Source: Lachnospiraceae bacterium (GTDB taxonomy: Bacteria; Bacillota; Clostridia; Lachnospirales; Lachnospiraceae). Taken from it: 64,000 nt of DNA. The stretch covers positions 56,216-120,215 of the forward strand of contig JAAUZJ010000020.1 of the NCBI GenBank assembly GCA_014804695.1. The letters run 5' to 3'. The position numbers and the translations under genes are program-made. Under the pieces are notes generated by a model. The model was given only the letters and a program-made list of their open reading frames with translations. It searched no databases and was not told the DNA's origin. Shown in pieces: positions 1-8,116 of the stretch (its first letter is position 1; the number at the start of each line of letters is the position of its first letter).

Positions 1-39
1 AGGTTCGAGCAGGCGCTCAAGAAATTGGACTTAATCTGA
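1..39 (+). CDS. C-terminal end of an upstream gene, possibly CheY-like
   Basis: Frame 1 from the window edge encodes twelve residues (RFEQALKKLDLI) and a TGA stop at 37-39. The basic, amphipathic ending resembles the last helix of response regulators, and a CheY or CheB next to cheA would be normal. Frame 3 is also open to position 62, so the choice of frame is uncertain. Too little is present to name it. Confidence 0.3.
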   Translation, partial: RFEQALKKLDLI

Positions 40-159
40 TTAGGGAATTAAAATATACTATATAGATAATTTATAAGGAGAATTACGTCGCAAAATGAAT
101 AGTAAATTTTTGTATATGTAATTCCCGAAGTAGATTTTCTATTTGGAAAGGAGAAGGAT

Positions 160-2358
160 ATGGCGGAAGAATTTAGCACAGACGGTATGCTGGATATGTA
201 CCTGTTTGAGAACGGTCAGCTGCTTGAGCAATTGCAGGATATGGTTCTTGACCAGAAAGATGCGGATTGCTTTGACGAAGACAGCATAAATGAAATATTC
301 AGGACTATGCACACCATTAAAGGTTCTTCAGGTATCATGATGTTTGATGAAATCACAGCTATAGCTCATAAGCTGGAAGATGTCTTTTACTATCTGAGAG
401 AATCCCATCCGGATAATGTACCTCATCTGGAGTTAGTGGATCATGTATTGGAGGTAGCGGACTTTATATCAAACGAAATGGATAAAATCCGTAACGGAGA
501 TCCCGCAGATGGTGAATCCGGCCAGATTATAGAGGAGTTAGATAAGTTTCTGAATAAAATTAAAGGCGGCGGTGACAGCGGCGGCAAGGGCAAAAAAGGT
601 GCAAAGGGTGAGGCAGCTAACGAGCCTCCCGCTAATGTGCATGAGCCGGCCAAGCAGTTTTATATAGCCCCAATGGCAACAAGCGCCAGCCGGTTTTACA
701 GGATTTATATTTACTTTTACCCGGAAACAGAGATGTCAAATGTCCATGCTTACAAGAGCGTATATGCTTTAAAGGAGATTGCAGAGGATTTATTGTATTA
801 TCCCGAAGATATAATTTCGGATCCTGATACTGCGAATACGATCATAAAGGATGGTTTCAAGATTCTGTTACAGGCACAGTGCAGCGAAGAACAGATACGG
901 GAGATTATCGGCGTAGGATATGACATTGAAAAAGTAGATGTTGTTGAATGTAACGCGATGGAATTCCAGCAGGGATTTGATATAGAAAACGGCGATGCGC
1001 CTCAGGTTCCGCAGATTGACCTTGAGTCCAGTGTAGAGGAAATAGACGCACGTGCACAGGAAGGGGAAAAGGAAGAAAAACCTGAGGAAAGCAAACCTGC
1101 CAAACCTGCAATCGCACCCGGTGATTTCGTTATTAAGTCTAAGGAACCGGGTAAACAGAAGAAGCTGGCAAAAGATAAGCCTAAGGGAGAGAAAGCTTCG
1201 TTTATCAGCGTAAACATCAGTAAGATGGATCAGTTGATGGAACTGATAGGAGAACTTGTTATTTCTGAGTCGGTAGTATTACAGAATTCGGACTTAAAGG
1301 TACCGGGACTGAACCTTGATAATTTCAATAAGGCAGCGGCGCAGTTATCCAAGATTTCTACTGATTTGCAGAATGTGATCATGTCCATGAGAATGGTTCC
1401 GCTTGCAAATACTTTCCAGAAGATGAACCGTATTGTTTTTGACGTTTCCAGAAAACTTGGTAAAGATATAGAGTTTGTCATGGTCGGGGAACAGACGGAA
1501 GTGGATAAGAACATTATTGAACATATTTCCGATCCGTTGATGCATATTGTACGAAATTCCGTCGATCATGGAATAGAGAGCAAGGAAGAACGTCGTGAAA
1601 GCGGAAAATCGGAGAAGGGCAAGGTTACGTTATCTGCTAAAACTGAGGCCGGTAAGGTATGGATCAGCGTAGAAGATGACGGAGCAGGTCTTGACAGGGA
1701 TAAAATACTTGCAAAGGCGAGAAGGCAGGGCTTATTGGATGATAGTAAACCGGATAGCGCTTATTTAGATAAGGAAGTATTTCAGTTTATTACTCTGCCA
1801 GGATTCTCTACTAACGAGGTCGTTACGGAATATTCAGGACGAGGCGTTGGTATGGATGTTGTTGTTCAGAATATTCAGGCAATAGGTGGTTCGTTGGAGA
1901 TTGAAAGTAAGAAGGGCTTCGGCAGTATTATGAGTCTTAAGATTCCTCTTACGCTTGCAATTATCGACGGCATTGTAATGGAGGTAGGAAAATCCTCATT
2001 TGTTATGGAGACGGGAGCAATTAAAGAATTTGTCCGCGTGAAGGAAGAGATGATGATTCATGAACCAAACGGAGAAGAATACATCATGATACGAGGAGAA
2101 TGTTTCCCAGTTCTGCGTCTTGGCCAATGGTACGGACTGGATGATTATAAGGAGTCCGTGGAAGACGGTGTTATGTTGATTCTGGAGGTAGAAGATAGAA
2201 AAGTATGTCTTCTTGTTGATAAGCTGATAGGTGAACAGGAAATTGTCGTAAAACCGATTCCTTCTTATATAAAGAAGGTCAAAGGTTTGTCCGGTTGTAC
2301 CCAGCTGGGAGACGGAAGTATTGCTTTGATATTGGATGCCGCTGGATTAATAGAATAA
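160..2358 (+). CDS. cheA: Chemotaxis histidine kinase CheA
   Basis: Central kinase of chemotaxis; it autophosphorylates under receptor/CheW control and passes phosphate to CheY and CheB in the cytoplasm. The 732 residues show all five domains in order. P1 Hpt has its phospho-acceptor His51 in MHTIKGSSG. P2 lies at about 170-270 between Gly/Lys-rich and Glu/Pro/Lys-rich linkers. P3 dimerisation starts near 345. The P4 ATPase has its N box near 455-470 (IVRNSVDHG), a G1 box (DDGAGLD, about 506) and a G2 box (GRGVGMD, about 560). P5, CheW-like, runs from about 595 to the end. The ATG follows a GGAAAGGAG site. First complete gene of a tight cheA-cheW-mcp-hpt group. The charged linker around 285-345 makes it slightly longer than usual. 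Confidence 0.97.
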   Translation: MAEEFSTDGMLDMYLFENGQLLEQLQDMVLDQKDADCFDEDSINEIFRTMHTIKGSSGIMMFDEITAIAHKLEDVFYYLRESHPDNVPHLELVDHVLEVADFISNEMDKIRNGDPADGESGQIIEELDKFLNKIKGGGDSGGKGKKGAKGEAANEPPANVHEPAKQFYIAPMATSASRFYRIYIYFYPETEMSNVHAYKSVYALKEIAEDLLYYPEDIISDPDTANTIIKDGFKILLQAQCSEEQIREIIGVGYDIEKVDVVECNAMEFQQGFDIENGDAPQVPQIDLESSVEEIDARAQEGEKEEKPEESKPAKPAIAPGDFVIKSKEPGKQKKLAKDKPKGEKASFISVNISKMDQLMELIGELVISESVVLQNSDLKVPGLNLDNFNKAAAQLSKISTDLQNVIMSMRMVPLANTFQKMNRIVFDVSRKLGKDIEFVMVGEQTEVDKNIIEHISDPLMHIVRNSVDHGIESKEERRESGKSEKGKVTLSAKTEAGKVWISVEDDGAGLDRDKILAKARRQGLLDDSKPDSAYLDKEVFQFITLPGFSTNEVVTEYSGRGVGMDVVVQNIQAIGGSLEIESKKGFGSIMSLKIPLTLAIIDGIVMEVGKSSFVMETGAIKEFVRVKEEMMIHEPNGEEYIMIRGECFPVLRLGQWYGLDDYKESVEDGVMLILEVEDRKVCLLVDKLIGEQEIVVKPIPSYIKKVKGLSGCTQLGDGSIALILDAAGLIE

Positions 2359-2425
2359 ATGCAGCGTGAGGGAAATAAAACCGAAAGCTGTGAATAAAAT
2401 ATAGGAGAAAGGAACGGTATAATAC

Positions 2426-2971
2426 ATGGAGGAAATGAGCGAATTGAAGAGACAGGTAGAAGAAGACCAAGCCGCTTCTGATGAGCATGATACGCAAAAG
2501 GGAAAGTATATGACCTTTAAGTCCGGAAATGAATACTTCGGTCTGGAAATCCAGTATGTGAATGAAATTATTCAGTTACAGGCGATTACGGCGATTCCTG
2601 AAACCGAAGATTATATTAAAGGTCTCATTAACCTGAGAGGAAAGGTCATTCCCGTCGTTGACGTTCGATTGCGGTTTAAACAACCACCATTTGAATATAA
2701 TGACAGAACCTGTATTATTGTCATTAATATTAAATCGATGATGGTCGGGCTGATCGTAGAGAAGATTGCAGAGGTTGTTGAGATTAAAGATAACAACATT
2801 CTGCCGCCGCCAACTATTGGCAGGGCCGATAAGGCACACCATAAATATGTTTACGGAATTGGTAAAGTCGGTGATTCGGTAAAACTTTTACTGGATCCTG
2901 ATAAGCTCTTAAATGATGAAGATTTATCGGTTGTTGAACAGGCAAATGAAATGAATAATGATGAAGAATGA
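2426..2971 (+). CDS. cheW: Chemotaxis coupling protein CheW
   Basis: Scaffold that joins receptors to CheA in the cytoplasmic signalling array. A single CheW domain covers about residues 28-165 with the family signatures EIIQL, IKGLINLRGKVIPVVD and VYGIGKVGD. The N-terminus carries about 25 extra charged residues (Glu/Lys/Asp), so 181 residues is a little longer than the usual 150-165. The ATG is 14 bases after an AGGAGAAAGG site; a second ATG three codons on is possible. It sits 67 bases after cheA and 12 bases before the receptor gene, consistent with one operon. Confidence 0.96.
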   Translation: MEEMSELKRQVEEDQAASDEHDTQKGKYMTFKSGNEYFGLEIQYVNEIIQLQAITAIPETEDYIKGLINLRGKVIPVVDVRLRFKQPPFEYNDRTCIIVINIKSMMVGLIVEKIAEVVEIKDNNILPPPTIGRADKAHHKYVYGIGKVGDSVKLLLDPDKLLNDEDLSVVEQANEMNNDEE

Positions 2972-2983
2972 GAGGTATGAGAC

Positions 2984-4456
2984 ATGAAAAACATGAAGAT
3001 GAAAACAAGAATGATTTTAGGTTTTGCAATTCCTATTATACTTACGATAATTAATTCGTTAATAGGAATGACTTCAATTAACAGGATTAAAACTTCCATA
3101 GAGGAAATGCAGAGAGAGGAATATACTGTAATATCGGAAAAATTGCAGGAAATCGGAGCTGATGAGGCAAAAGCAAAAATTATCACCGATACCCTTCAAT
3201 CAACAATAGTAGATGATAATGCGCTTATAGAAAGAACTGCTAATATATCTAATATAGCCAGCCTCGTAATGATTGTGGTCTCCGTTGTGATTTCCCTTCT
3301 TATTGCATTTTCATTGATTAAGGCGATTTCACGTTCTGTAAGACAGTTGTCCGACGCTGCTAAAGATATCGCTCTTGGACGTGTAAATCATATTACGATG
3401 ACCAAATATGCTAATGATGAGTTTGGTGAGCTGGTAGATGAATATACCAAGGTAATTGACAATATCAAATATCAGGCAGAAATAGCAGAAGAAGTATCTA
3501 ACGGTAACTTGACAGTTTCTGTAAATCCTGCATCGTCAGAAGATGTACTTGGTAATTCGTTAAAGAAACTGGTAGATGATAACCTTCGTACATTATCCAA
3601 TATTTCAGAGGCTGGTTCCCAGGTTACAATAAGTGCTTCACAGGTAGCAAGTGCAAGCCAGGCATTGGCACAGGGCTCTACAGAGCAGGCAAGCGCTATT
3701 GAAGAGATTACCGCTTCTATTGACGAGATTGCAGAGAAGACCAAACAGAACGCAGAGCAGGCAAACGAGGCAGCTACACTGGTTGCACGTGCAATTGAGG
3801 ATGTAAAACGTGGTAACAGACAGATGCAGGATACAATGTCCGCTATGCAGGATATCAACAAGTCATCTGAGAATATTTCCAAGATTATTAAGACAATTGA
3901 CGATATTGCATTCCAGACCAATATCCTTGCACTTAACGCAGCAGTTGAGGCTGCAAGAGCAGGTGAAGCAGGAAAAGGATTTGCAGTTGTTGCTGAAGAA
4001 GTTAGAAGCCTTGCAGCAAAGAGCGCGGCTGCATCAGCAGAAACTGCTGAATTGATCGAAGATTCTATTGAGAAGGTAAGTTCAGGTTCCAGAATCGTGG
4101 ATGACACATCCAAGGCTATGGAAGAGATTACCAAAGTAGTAACTGATAGTGAAATGATCATTAACGGCATTGCCGAGTCTTCTAATTACCAGGCAACAGC
4201 AGTTGCACAGATTGAGCAGGCAATCACACAGGTATCTCAGGTAGTACAGACCAACTCCGCTACAAGTGAAGAGTGTGCGGCAGCAAGTGAAGAATTATCT
4301 AACCAGGCTTCCAGAATGAGAGAGATGCTTTCAATTTACAACCTTTCTTCAGGCAGTGGCTCATCTTCATACAAAGGCAGTTCCTATTCATCAAGCATGT
4401 CATCCAGCGCTAATGAACAGGTAATTTCCCTGGGAGATGACTTTGGCAAATATTAA
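2984..4456 (+). CDS. Methyl-accepting chemotaxis protein with a very small sensor region
   Basis: Inner-membrane receptor feeding CheA. Two membrane segments are at about residues 11-30 and 88-110, leaving only some 55 residues outside, too few for a Cache or four-helix sensor domain. A HAMP domain follows (about 111-165), then a second HAMP-like or linker stretch and the long MCP coiled coil. The hairpin tip, near 305-340, has the invariant [20 protein letters not shown] core. The end is a Ser/Gly-rich tail with no C-terminal CheR-binding pentapeptide. The ATG is 12 bases after cheW. It probably senses through the membrane or a partner protein rather than by a bound ligand; that is inference. 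Confidence 0.95.
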   Translation: MKNMKMKTRMILGFAIPIILTIINSLIGMTSINRIKTSIEEMQREEYTVISEKLQEIGADEAKAKIITDTLQSTIVDDNALIERTANISNIASLVMIVVSVVISLLIAFSLIKAISRSVRQLSDAAKDIALGRVNHITMTKYANDEFGELVDEYTKVIDNIKYQAEIAEEVSNGNLTVSVNPASSEDVLGNSLKKLVDDNLRTLSNISEAGSQVTISASQVASASQALAQGSTEQASAIEEITASIDEIAEKTKQNAEQANEAATLVARAIEDVKRGNRQMQDTMSAMQDINKSSENISKIIKTIDDIAFQTNILALNAAVEAARAGEAGKGFAVVAEEVRSLAAKSAAASAETAELIEDSIEKVSSGSRIVDDTSKAMEEITKVVTDSEMIINGIAESSNYQATAVAQIEQAITQVSQVVQTNSATSEECAAASEELSNQASRMREMLSIYNLSSGSGSSSYKGSSYSSSMSSSANEQVISLGDDFGKY

Positions 4457-4477
4457 TGAATAGGGGGAATAAATTCG

Positions 4478-4831
4478 ATGAGTCTTTTTGAAGAGCTTAG
4501 AGAATTAGGTGTGGATATTGACGGAGGACTGAAACGTATAAACGGAAATGAAAAATTGTATACGAAATTACTTGGCTCCTTTGTAAAAGCAATAAACACA
4601 TATAGCGTACAGCCTGATTTTGATGGCACAGATTATAACGATGTAATAGAAAAAACGCATGCAATTAAAGGCACATCGGGAAATTTATCTATTACACCTA
4701 TTTATGAGTCGTACACGAAGATTGTAGACTTACTTCGTGCAGGTGAACCGGAACAAGCGAGAGAGATTCTTAAGGGAATAATACCGGTTCAGGAGAAGAT
4801 AGTTGCCTGCATTGTAAGCCATATGGAATAA
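4478..4831 (+). CDS. Stand-alone Hpt (histidine phosphotransfer) protein
   Basis: A 117-residue protein that is almost entirely one Hpt four-helix bundle. The phospho-acceptor is His61 in the motif THAIKGTSGN, which matches the P1 motif of CheA upstream. Such proteins relay phosphate between histidine kinases and response regulators. It is the last gene before a strong terminator and lies 21 bases after the receptor, so it is probably co-transcribed with cheA and cheW. Whether it takes phosphate from this CheA or from another kinase cannot be told. RBS is a GGGGG tract at about 4463. Confidence 0.85.
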   Translation: MSLFEELRELGVDIDGGLKRINGNEKLYTKLLGSFVKAINTYSVQPDFDGTDYNDVIEKTHAIKGTSGNLSITPIYESYTKIVDLLRAGEPEQAREILKGIIPVQEKIVACIVSHME

Positions 4832-4874
4832 GGGCATATTATTCTGATAGTAATAAGAGAATATAAGTAATATA

Positions 4875-4910
4875 AAAATAGAGAACGGGGGGTATTCCGT
4901 TCTCTATTTT
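4875..4910 (+). terminator. Rho-independent terminator of the chemotaxis group
   Basis: Perfect 14-bp stem: AAAATAGAGAACGG (4875-4888) pairs with CCGTTCTCTATTTT (4897-4910) around an 8-base loop, ending in TATTTTTGT. Confidence 0.9.
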
Positions 4911-4937
4911 TGTGTAGGTTATGTATTTTGTCGGTAT

Positions 4938-4965
4938 TTGTAAAGTTGGGGGATTGTGGTATACT
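4938..4965 (+). promoter_or_regulatory. Predicted sigma-A promoter ahead of the hairpin element and DUF218 gene
   Basis: TTGTAA (4938-4943), 16-bp spacer, TATACT (4960-4965). Transcription would start just before the long inverted repeat at 4983-5216, so that repeat would be in the leader RNA. Confidence 0.45.
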
Positions 4966-4982
4966 GGGTAGTAGATGAAATA

Positions 4983-5216
4983 GGGCGGCGGGGACGAAAC
5001 TTCGTGATGGGCAGTCGGCGGAAAGGTTACCGCTTTCAGGCACGCTCTCGCTCCGCTAAAAACGCAGCGGTACTAAGGATTTTGCATATACTGTCATCGA
5101 CAAATGAATTTGCCGCTGTCAGTATACACAAAATCCAAGTGCCGGCGTTTTTAAAGGGCCTTTCAAGCGGAAATCCTTTCCACCACCTGCCCATCACGAA
5201 GTTTCGCCCCCGCCTT
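4983..5216. repeat. Long imperfect inverted repeat, core family 1 (copy at 5.1 kb)
   Basis: Outer arms 4987-5014 and 5187-5214 are complementary over 28 bp with one mismatch. Complementarity continues inward with bulges to an apical hairpin where 5078-5088 region pairs with 5125-5136. Two internal blocks, 5039-5077 and 5137-5161, match the repeat at 48.3 kb in reverse orientation (29/39 and 19/25 identities, no gaps). The element fills most of the 413-base gap between the hpt terminator and the DUF218 gene. No open frame in it looks like a protein. Either a structured RNA or a non-autonomous mobile hairpin. Confidence 0.85.
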
Positions 5217-5244
5217 GGTGTATTTACTTATGGAAGGAAATAAG

Positions 5245-6000
5245 ATGAAAAAAACAATGGTTTTTATTATATTTATATTGTGTAGTTTATTTTGCCTTGG
5301 ATATTGTATTATTATTTATAGGATACATTCGGGAGGAAAGTTTTATCTTGTCTGGGCTCTTGGCGGTTTGTTTTTTGCGGGGCTTGCGATTCTTGCGCGT
5401 TATGATTTGTGGAATAGGCTGCCTGTAGGGCTTAGGCGTGTGGCAATAGTTGCTTTGATAGCGGGTGTTATTGTATTCGCGATAGTGGAAGGCTGTATTA
5501 TCAGTTCTTTTGACGCAAAGGGAAAGCCTGATTTGGATTATATTATTGTACTGGGGGCGCAGGTTAAGGAAAAAGGACCTTCCGCTGTTTTGAAGTTCCG
5601 TTTGGATGCGGCTTATGATTATCTTATAGAAAATGAGAATACGCTGTGTATTGTATCGGGAGGACAGGGCTATAACGAGCCGTGCAGTGAGGCTCAGGGA
5701 ATGTATGATTATCTGACGGAAAGGGGAATAGCCGGAGACCGGATCATTATGGAGGATAAGTCTACGGATACTTCGGAGAATATAGCGTTCAGTGCGGTAT
5801 TTCTGGATAAAGAAAATGACAGTGTGGGAGTTGTTACCAATAACTTTCATGTTTTCCGCGGCGTGCACATTGCAAGGCATCATGGGATTAAGAATGTCTG
5901 CGGTATATCGGCTAGGTCGAATGTCATTTTTCAGCTTAATAATATGGTTCGGGAGTTTTTTGGGATTATGAAGGATTTGGTGTATGGGAATCTTATTTGA
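5245..6000 (+). CDS. Membrane-anchored DUF218 (YdcF/SanA-like) protein
   Basis: A 251-residue protein with three N-terminal membrane segments (about residues 4-28, 37-56, 68-90) and a C-terminal DUF218 domain outside the membrane. Family marks are DYIIVLGAQV, VSGGQG and DKSTDTSENI. Members such as SanA and YdcF are linked to envelope integrity, but the reaction is not settled. The ATG at 5245 has GGAAGG eight bases upstream, so it is preferred to earlier in-frame starts (5215, 5230). The long inverted repeat lies directly upstream, in the predicted leader. A GNAT fragment follows immediately. Confidence 0.85.
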   Translation: MKKTMVFIIFILCSLFCLGYCIIIYRIHSGGKFYLVWALGGLFFAGLAILARYDLWNRLPVGLRRVAIVALIAGVIVFAIVEGCIISSFDAKGKPDLDYIIVLGAQVKEKGPSAVLKFRLDAAYDYLIENENTLCIVSGGQGYNEPCSEAQGMYDYLTERGIAGDRIIMEDKSTDTSENIAFSAVFLDKENDSVGVVTNNFHVFRGVHIARHHGIKNVCGISARSNVIFQLNNMVREFFGIMKDLVYGNLI

Positions 6001-6305
6001 TTGGGTGTTGCGGATTAAGACCTTATAAAACAAACGAATATGAGATTGGATTTCATTTACGACCTGAGTTTTGGAGACAGGGATATGCGGCAGAGGATGC
6101 AAATGCTGTAATAGAGTATGCATTTACAGTTCTAAAAGCTAAAAAGTTATTTGCCGGGCATAATCCAAACAATAGTAAATCACGTAAATTATTAAACAAA
6201 TTGAGATTCATCTATATTGGTGATGAATTTTATGAGCCAACTGGCTTATATCATACGTCTTATGAGCTAAAGAAGCCTGGCATAAACTCGTCTAAATTTA
6301 TGTAA
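5997..6305 (+). pseudogene. C-terminal fragment of a GNAT acetyltransferase
   Basis: The 102 codons match the second half of RimJ/RimL-type GNAT N-acetyltransferases: a strand with IGFHLRPEFW, the acetyl-CoA loop RQGYAAEDANAVIEYAF, then NPNNSKSRKLLNKLRF. The first 60-70 residues of such a domain are missing. The frame begins at a TTG overlapping the stop of the DUF218 gene and has no ribosome binding site of its own. The simplest reading is a remnant left by deletion. Translation coupled to the upstream stop is possible, but the product would lack half the fold. Confidence 0.7.
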
Positions 6306-6371
6306 TATATCTTTACGATGTACAAAAACATTGATATAATCAAACCATAAAAATGATACGTAGATGTATAC

Positions 6372-6554
6372 ATGATAATTAACGGCGAAAGTGATTTAGT
6401 ACTTATGAGTATTGATGCTTTTGAGAAAAGAGAACAAATGTTGCAGCTTCGTGAAAAAGTATTAAAGGCGGAACGGGAGCGTATAGATGGTGCTGAAACA
6501 CTTAGCGTGTCACAGGCCAGGAAACAGCTAATGGACAGAATGAAATATAATTGA
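6372..6554 (+). pseudogene. C-terminal fragment of a Phd/YefM-type antitoxin
   Basis: Sixty codons resembling the tail of Phd/YefM antitoxins: NGESDLVLMSIDAFEKRE is the usual strand-plus-helix after the DNA-binding part, followed by the toxin-neutralising helix. The N-terminal DNA-binding half is missing; an in-frame stop at 6354-6356 closes the frame upstream. No ribosome binding site and no toxin gene follow. Probably a relic of a toxin-antitoxin pair, next to the GNAT relic. Identification rests on a short match, so it is moderate. Confidence 0.5.
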
Positions 6555-6581
6555 AGATACAGACAAGATGAGGAAAAACCA

Positions 6582-7625
6582 ATGAAAAAAAATAGATTTA
6601 TAGCCATAGGAACAGCTATCTTACTGCTCTGTACAGGCTGTGGGGCAGAAGAAAATGTAGATAATGTCAAAGCAGGCATGGAAGCAGTTAAGAATCTGGA
6701 ATATAACGAAGCGGTAAGCTGCTTTAAGGCGGCGCTTTCGGATAATGCGGATGAAAGACAGGTGTGCCGCGGAATGGGGCTTGCGTACATGGGAATGTCC
6801 CAGTATGATGATGCCATTGCATATTTGGAAAGGGCATTGCAGCTTAGCGACGGAACTCCCAGGGACATAGATTATGATATCAGTTATTACCTTGCCACCG
6901 CATATCATAGAAGTGGACGAAGTGAGGACGCAATAAGTACATATGACGCGATTTTGGCACTGCGCCCGAATGAAAAGGAAGCGTATTATTTAAGAGGCTG
7001 CGTAAAGCTCTACAGCGGCGATTATGAGGGAGCTAAGCTGGATTTTGATACGGCGGTTTCTTTGGATAGTGATGATTATAACCGTTTGATTCAGATTTAT
7101 GATGTACTTACGGATAATGGATATAAAGACGCCGGCAGGGAGTATCTGCTTCAGGCGATAGCCGAAAATGAAAAAAATATGGATAACTACGATTTGGGAC
7201 GTATTTATTATTATCTGGAAGATTACGAAAATGCCAGGGAATATCTTTTAAAGGTTAAGATTTCTACTGATTATGAGGCGGCGCTTTATCTTGGAAGAAC
7301 CTATGAGGCTTTGGGAGACTATAATTATGCGGCCAGTATTTACAATGATTATACGCTCATTGACCAGACTAGGGCAGAAATTTATAACCAGTTAGGTCTT
7401 TGCAGGATGCAGATGGGAGAATATGAGCTGGCACTTTCATCATTTCAGGAGGCAATGAACATTGAGGGAAATGAGATGATGCAATCCCTTAAATTCAATG
7501 AAATTGTGGCTTATGAGTATATGGAAGATTTTAAGACGGCGGCAGCGCTTATGAATAATTACTTGAAATCATATCCGGATGATGAGGAGGCGCAAAGGGA
7601 GTATCAGTTTTTAAAGACGAGATAG
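6582..7625 (+). CDS. TPR-repeat lipoprotein
   Basis: A 347-residue secreted lipoprotein: N-terminal KKNR, hydrophobic segment and lipobox LCTGC, giving lipidation at Cys20. The rest is a run of tetratricopeptide repeats from about residue 28 to the end, with typical A-Y-G-A-F positions, for example MSQYDDAIAYLERALQL, YLRGCVKLYSGDYEGAKLDF and QLGLCRMQMGEYELALSSF. TPR lipoproteins act as protein-binding scaffolds on the outer face of the membrane; the partner is unknown. Ribosome binding site is weak (GATGAGGAAA). It stands alone between the fragment region and the promoter for the Nudix gene. Confidence 0.85.
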   Translation: MKKNRFIAIGTAILLLCTGCGAEENVDNVKAGMEAVKNLEYNEAVSCFKAALSDNADERQVCRGMGLAYMGMSQYDDAIAYLERALQLSDGTPRDIDYDISYYLATAYHRSGRSEDAISTYDAILALRPNEKEAYYLRGCVKLYSGDYEGAKLDFDTAVSLDSDDYNRLIQIYDVLTDNGYKDAGREYLLQAIAENEKNMDNYDLGRIYYYLEDYENAREYLLKVKISTDYEAALYLGRTYEALGDYNYAASIYNDYTLIDQTRAEIYNQLGLCRMQMGEYELALSSFQEAMNIEGNEMMQSLKFNEIVAYEYMEDFKTAAALMNNYLKSYPDDEEAQREYQFLKTR

Positions 7626-7634
7626 TGGAATATA

Positions 7635-7663
7635 TTGACAATAAATTTTCTCAATGGTACTAT
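7635..7663 (+). promoter_or_regulatory. Predicted promoter for the Nudix-pyrF pair
   Basis: TTGACA (7635-7640), 17-bp spacer, TACTAT (7658-7663), 30 bases before the Nudix-like start codon. Confidence 0.55.
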
Positions 7664-7693
7664 ATATAGTAGATTTAGGAAAGGTGGAAATAT

Positions 7694-8098
7694 ATGGGAA
7701 TAACATATGTTCGTGTAAAAGGAATAATCAAAAGAGATGATAAGTACTTGTTAATAAAAAGATGGGTAGATGACCGTATTCCGGATCCGTTTGTATGGGA
7801 GTTCATAGATACGGAAGTGAATCATGGAGAGGCTCCGGATGATGCGGTACTGCGTGCAATTCATGAGCAGTTATCCATAGACGGTAAGATTGAGAAGATC
7901 GAATATACATGGTCGAACATTATTGCTGATACACATTGTATAGGTATTGCGTATATATGTTCAATTGATGAAGAGGATGAACACAATATCATTTTGTCCG
8001 AAGATTATGGCGAATATGAATGGGTGACAAGAGATCAGTTTGAAACTTATATTGAAAACCAATTTGTATTACAGGATTTGAAAGGAAAAATATTATAA
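7694..8098 (+). CDS. Nudix-fold protein with a degenerate Nudix box
   Basis: A 134-residue single Nudix domain by its pattern of strands: VRVKGIIKRDDKYLLIKR, then PFVWEFIDTEVNHGEAPDDA, then a late YEWVTRDQF strand. The catalytic helix that should read REUxEExGU reads RAIHEQLSI. The first Glu of the box is Ala and the last is Gln, so metal binding and hydrolysis are doubtful. It may bind a nucleotide without cleaving it, or act on an unusual substrate. It is 18 bases upstream of pyrF and shares its promoter, which hints at a nucleotide-related role. RBS is AGGAAAGGTGG. Confidence 0.75.
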   Translation: MGITYVRVKGIIKRDDKYLLIKRWVDDRIPDPFVWEFIDTEVNHGEAPDDAVLRAIHEQLSIDGKIEKIEYTWSNIIADTHCIGIAYICSIDEEDEHNIILSEDYGEYEWVTRDQFETYIENQFVLQDLKGKIL

Positions 8099-8116
8099 TA
8101 CGGAAAGGGAATCATA

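Noticed and set aside
95-121. Eight-codon reading frame with AAGGAG ahead of cheA
   Set aside because: It could be a leader peptide, but there is no attenuator-like structure and such short frames arise by chance.
4956-5243. Open frame of 95 codons across the 5.1-kb inverted repeat
   Set aside because: It is composed of the two arms of the palindrome and has no RBS or family resemblance; the open frame is a by-product of the repeat.
5287-6123. 278-codon minus-strand frame opposite the DUF218 gene
   Set aside because: Antisense shadow; His/Ile/Asn-rich, no RBS, and the plus strand carries a recognisable protein.
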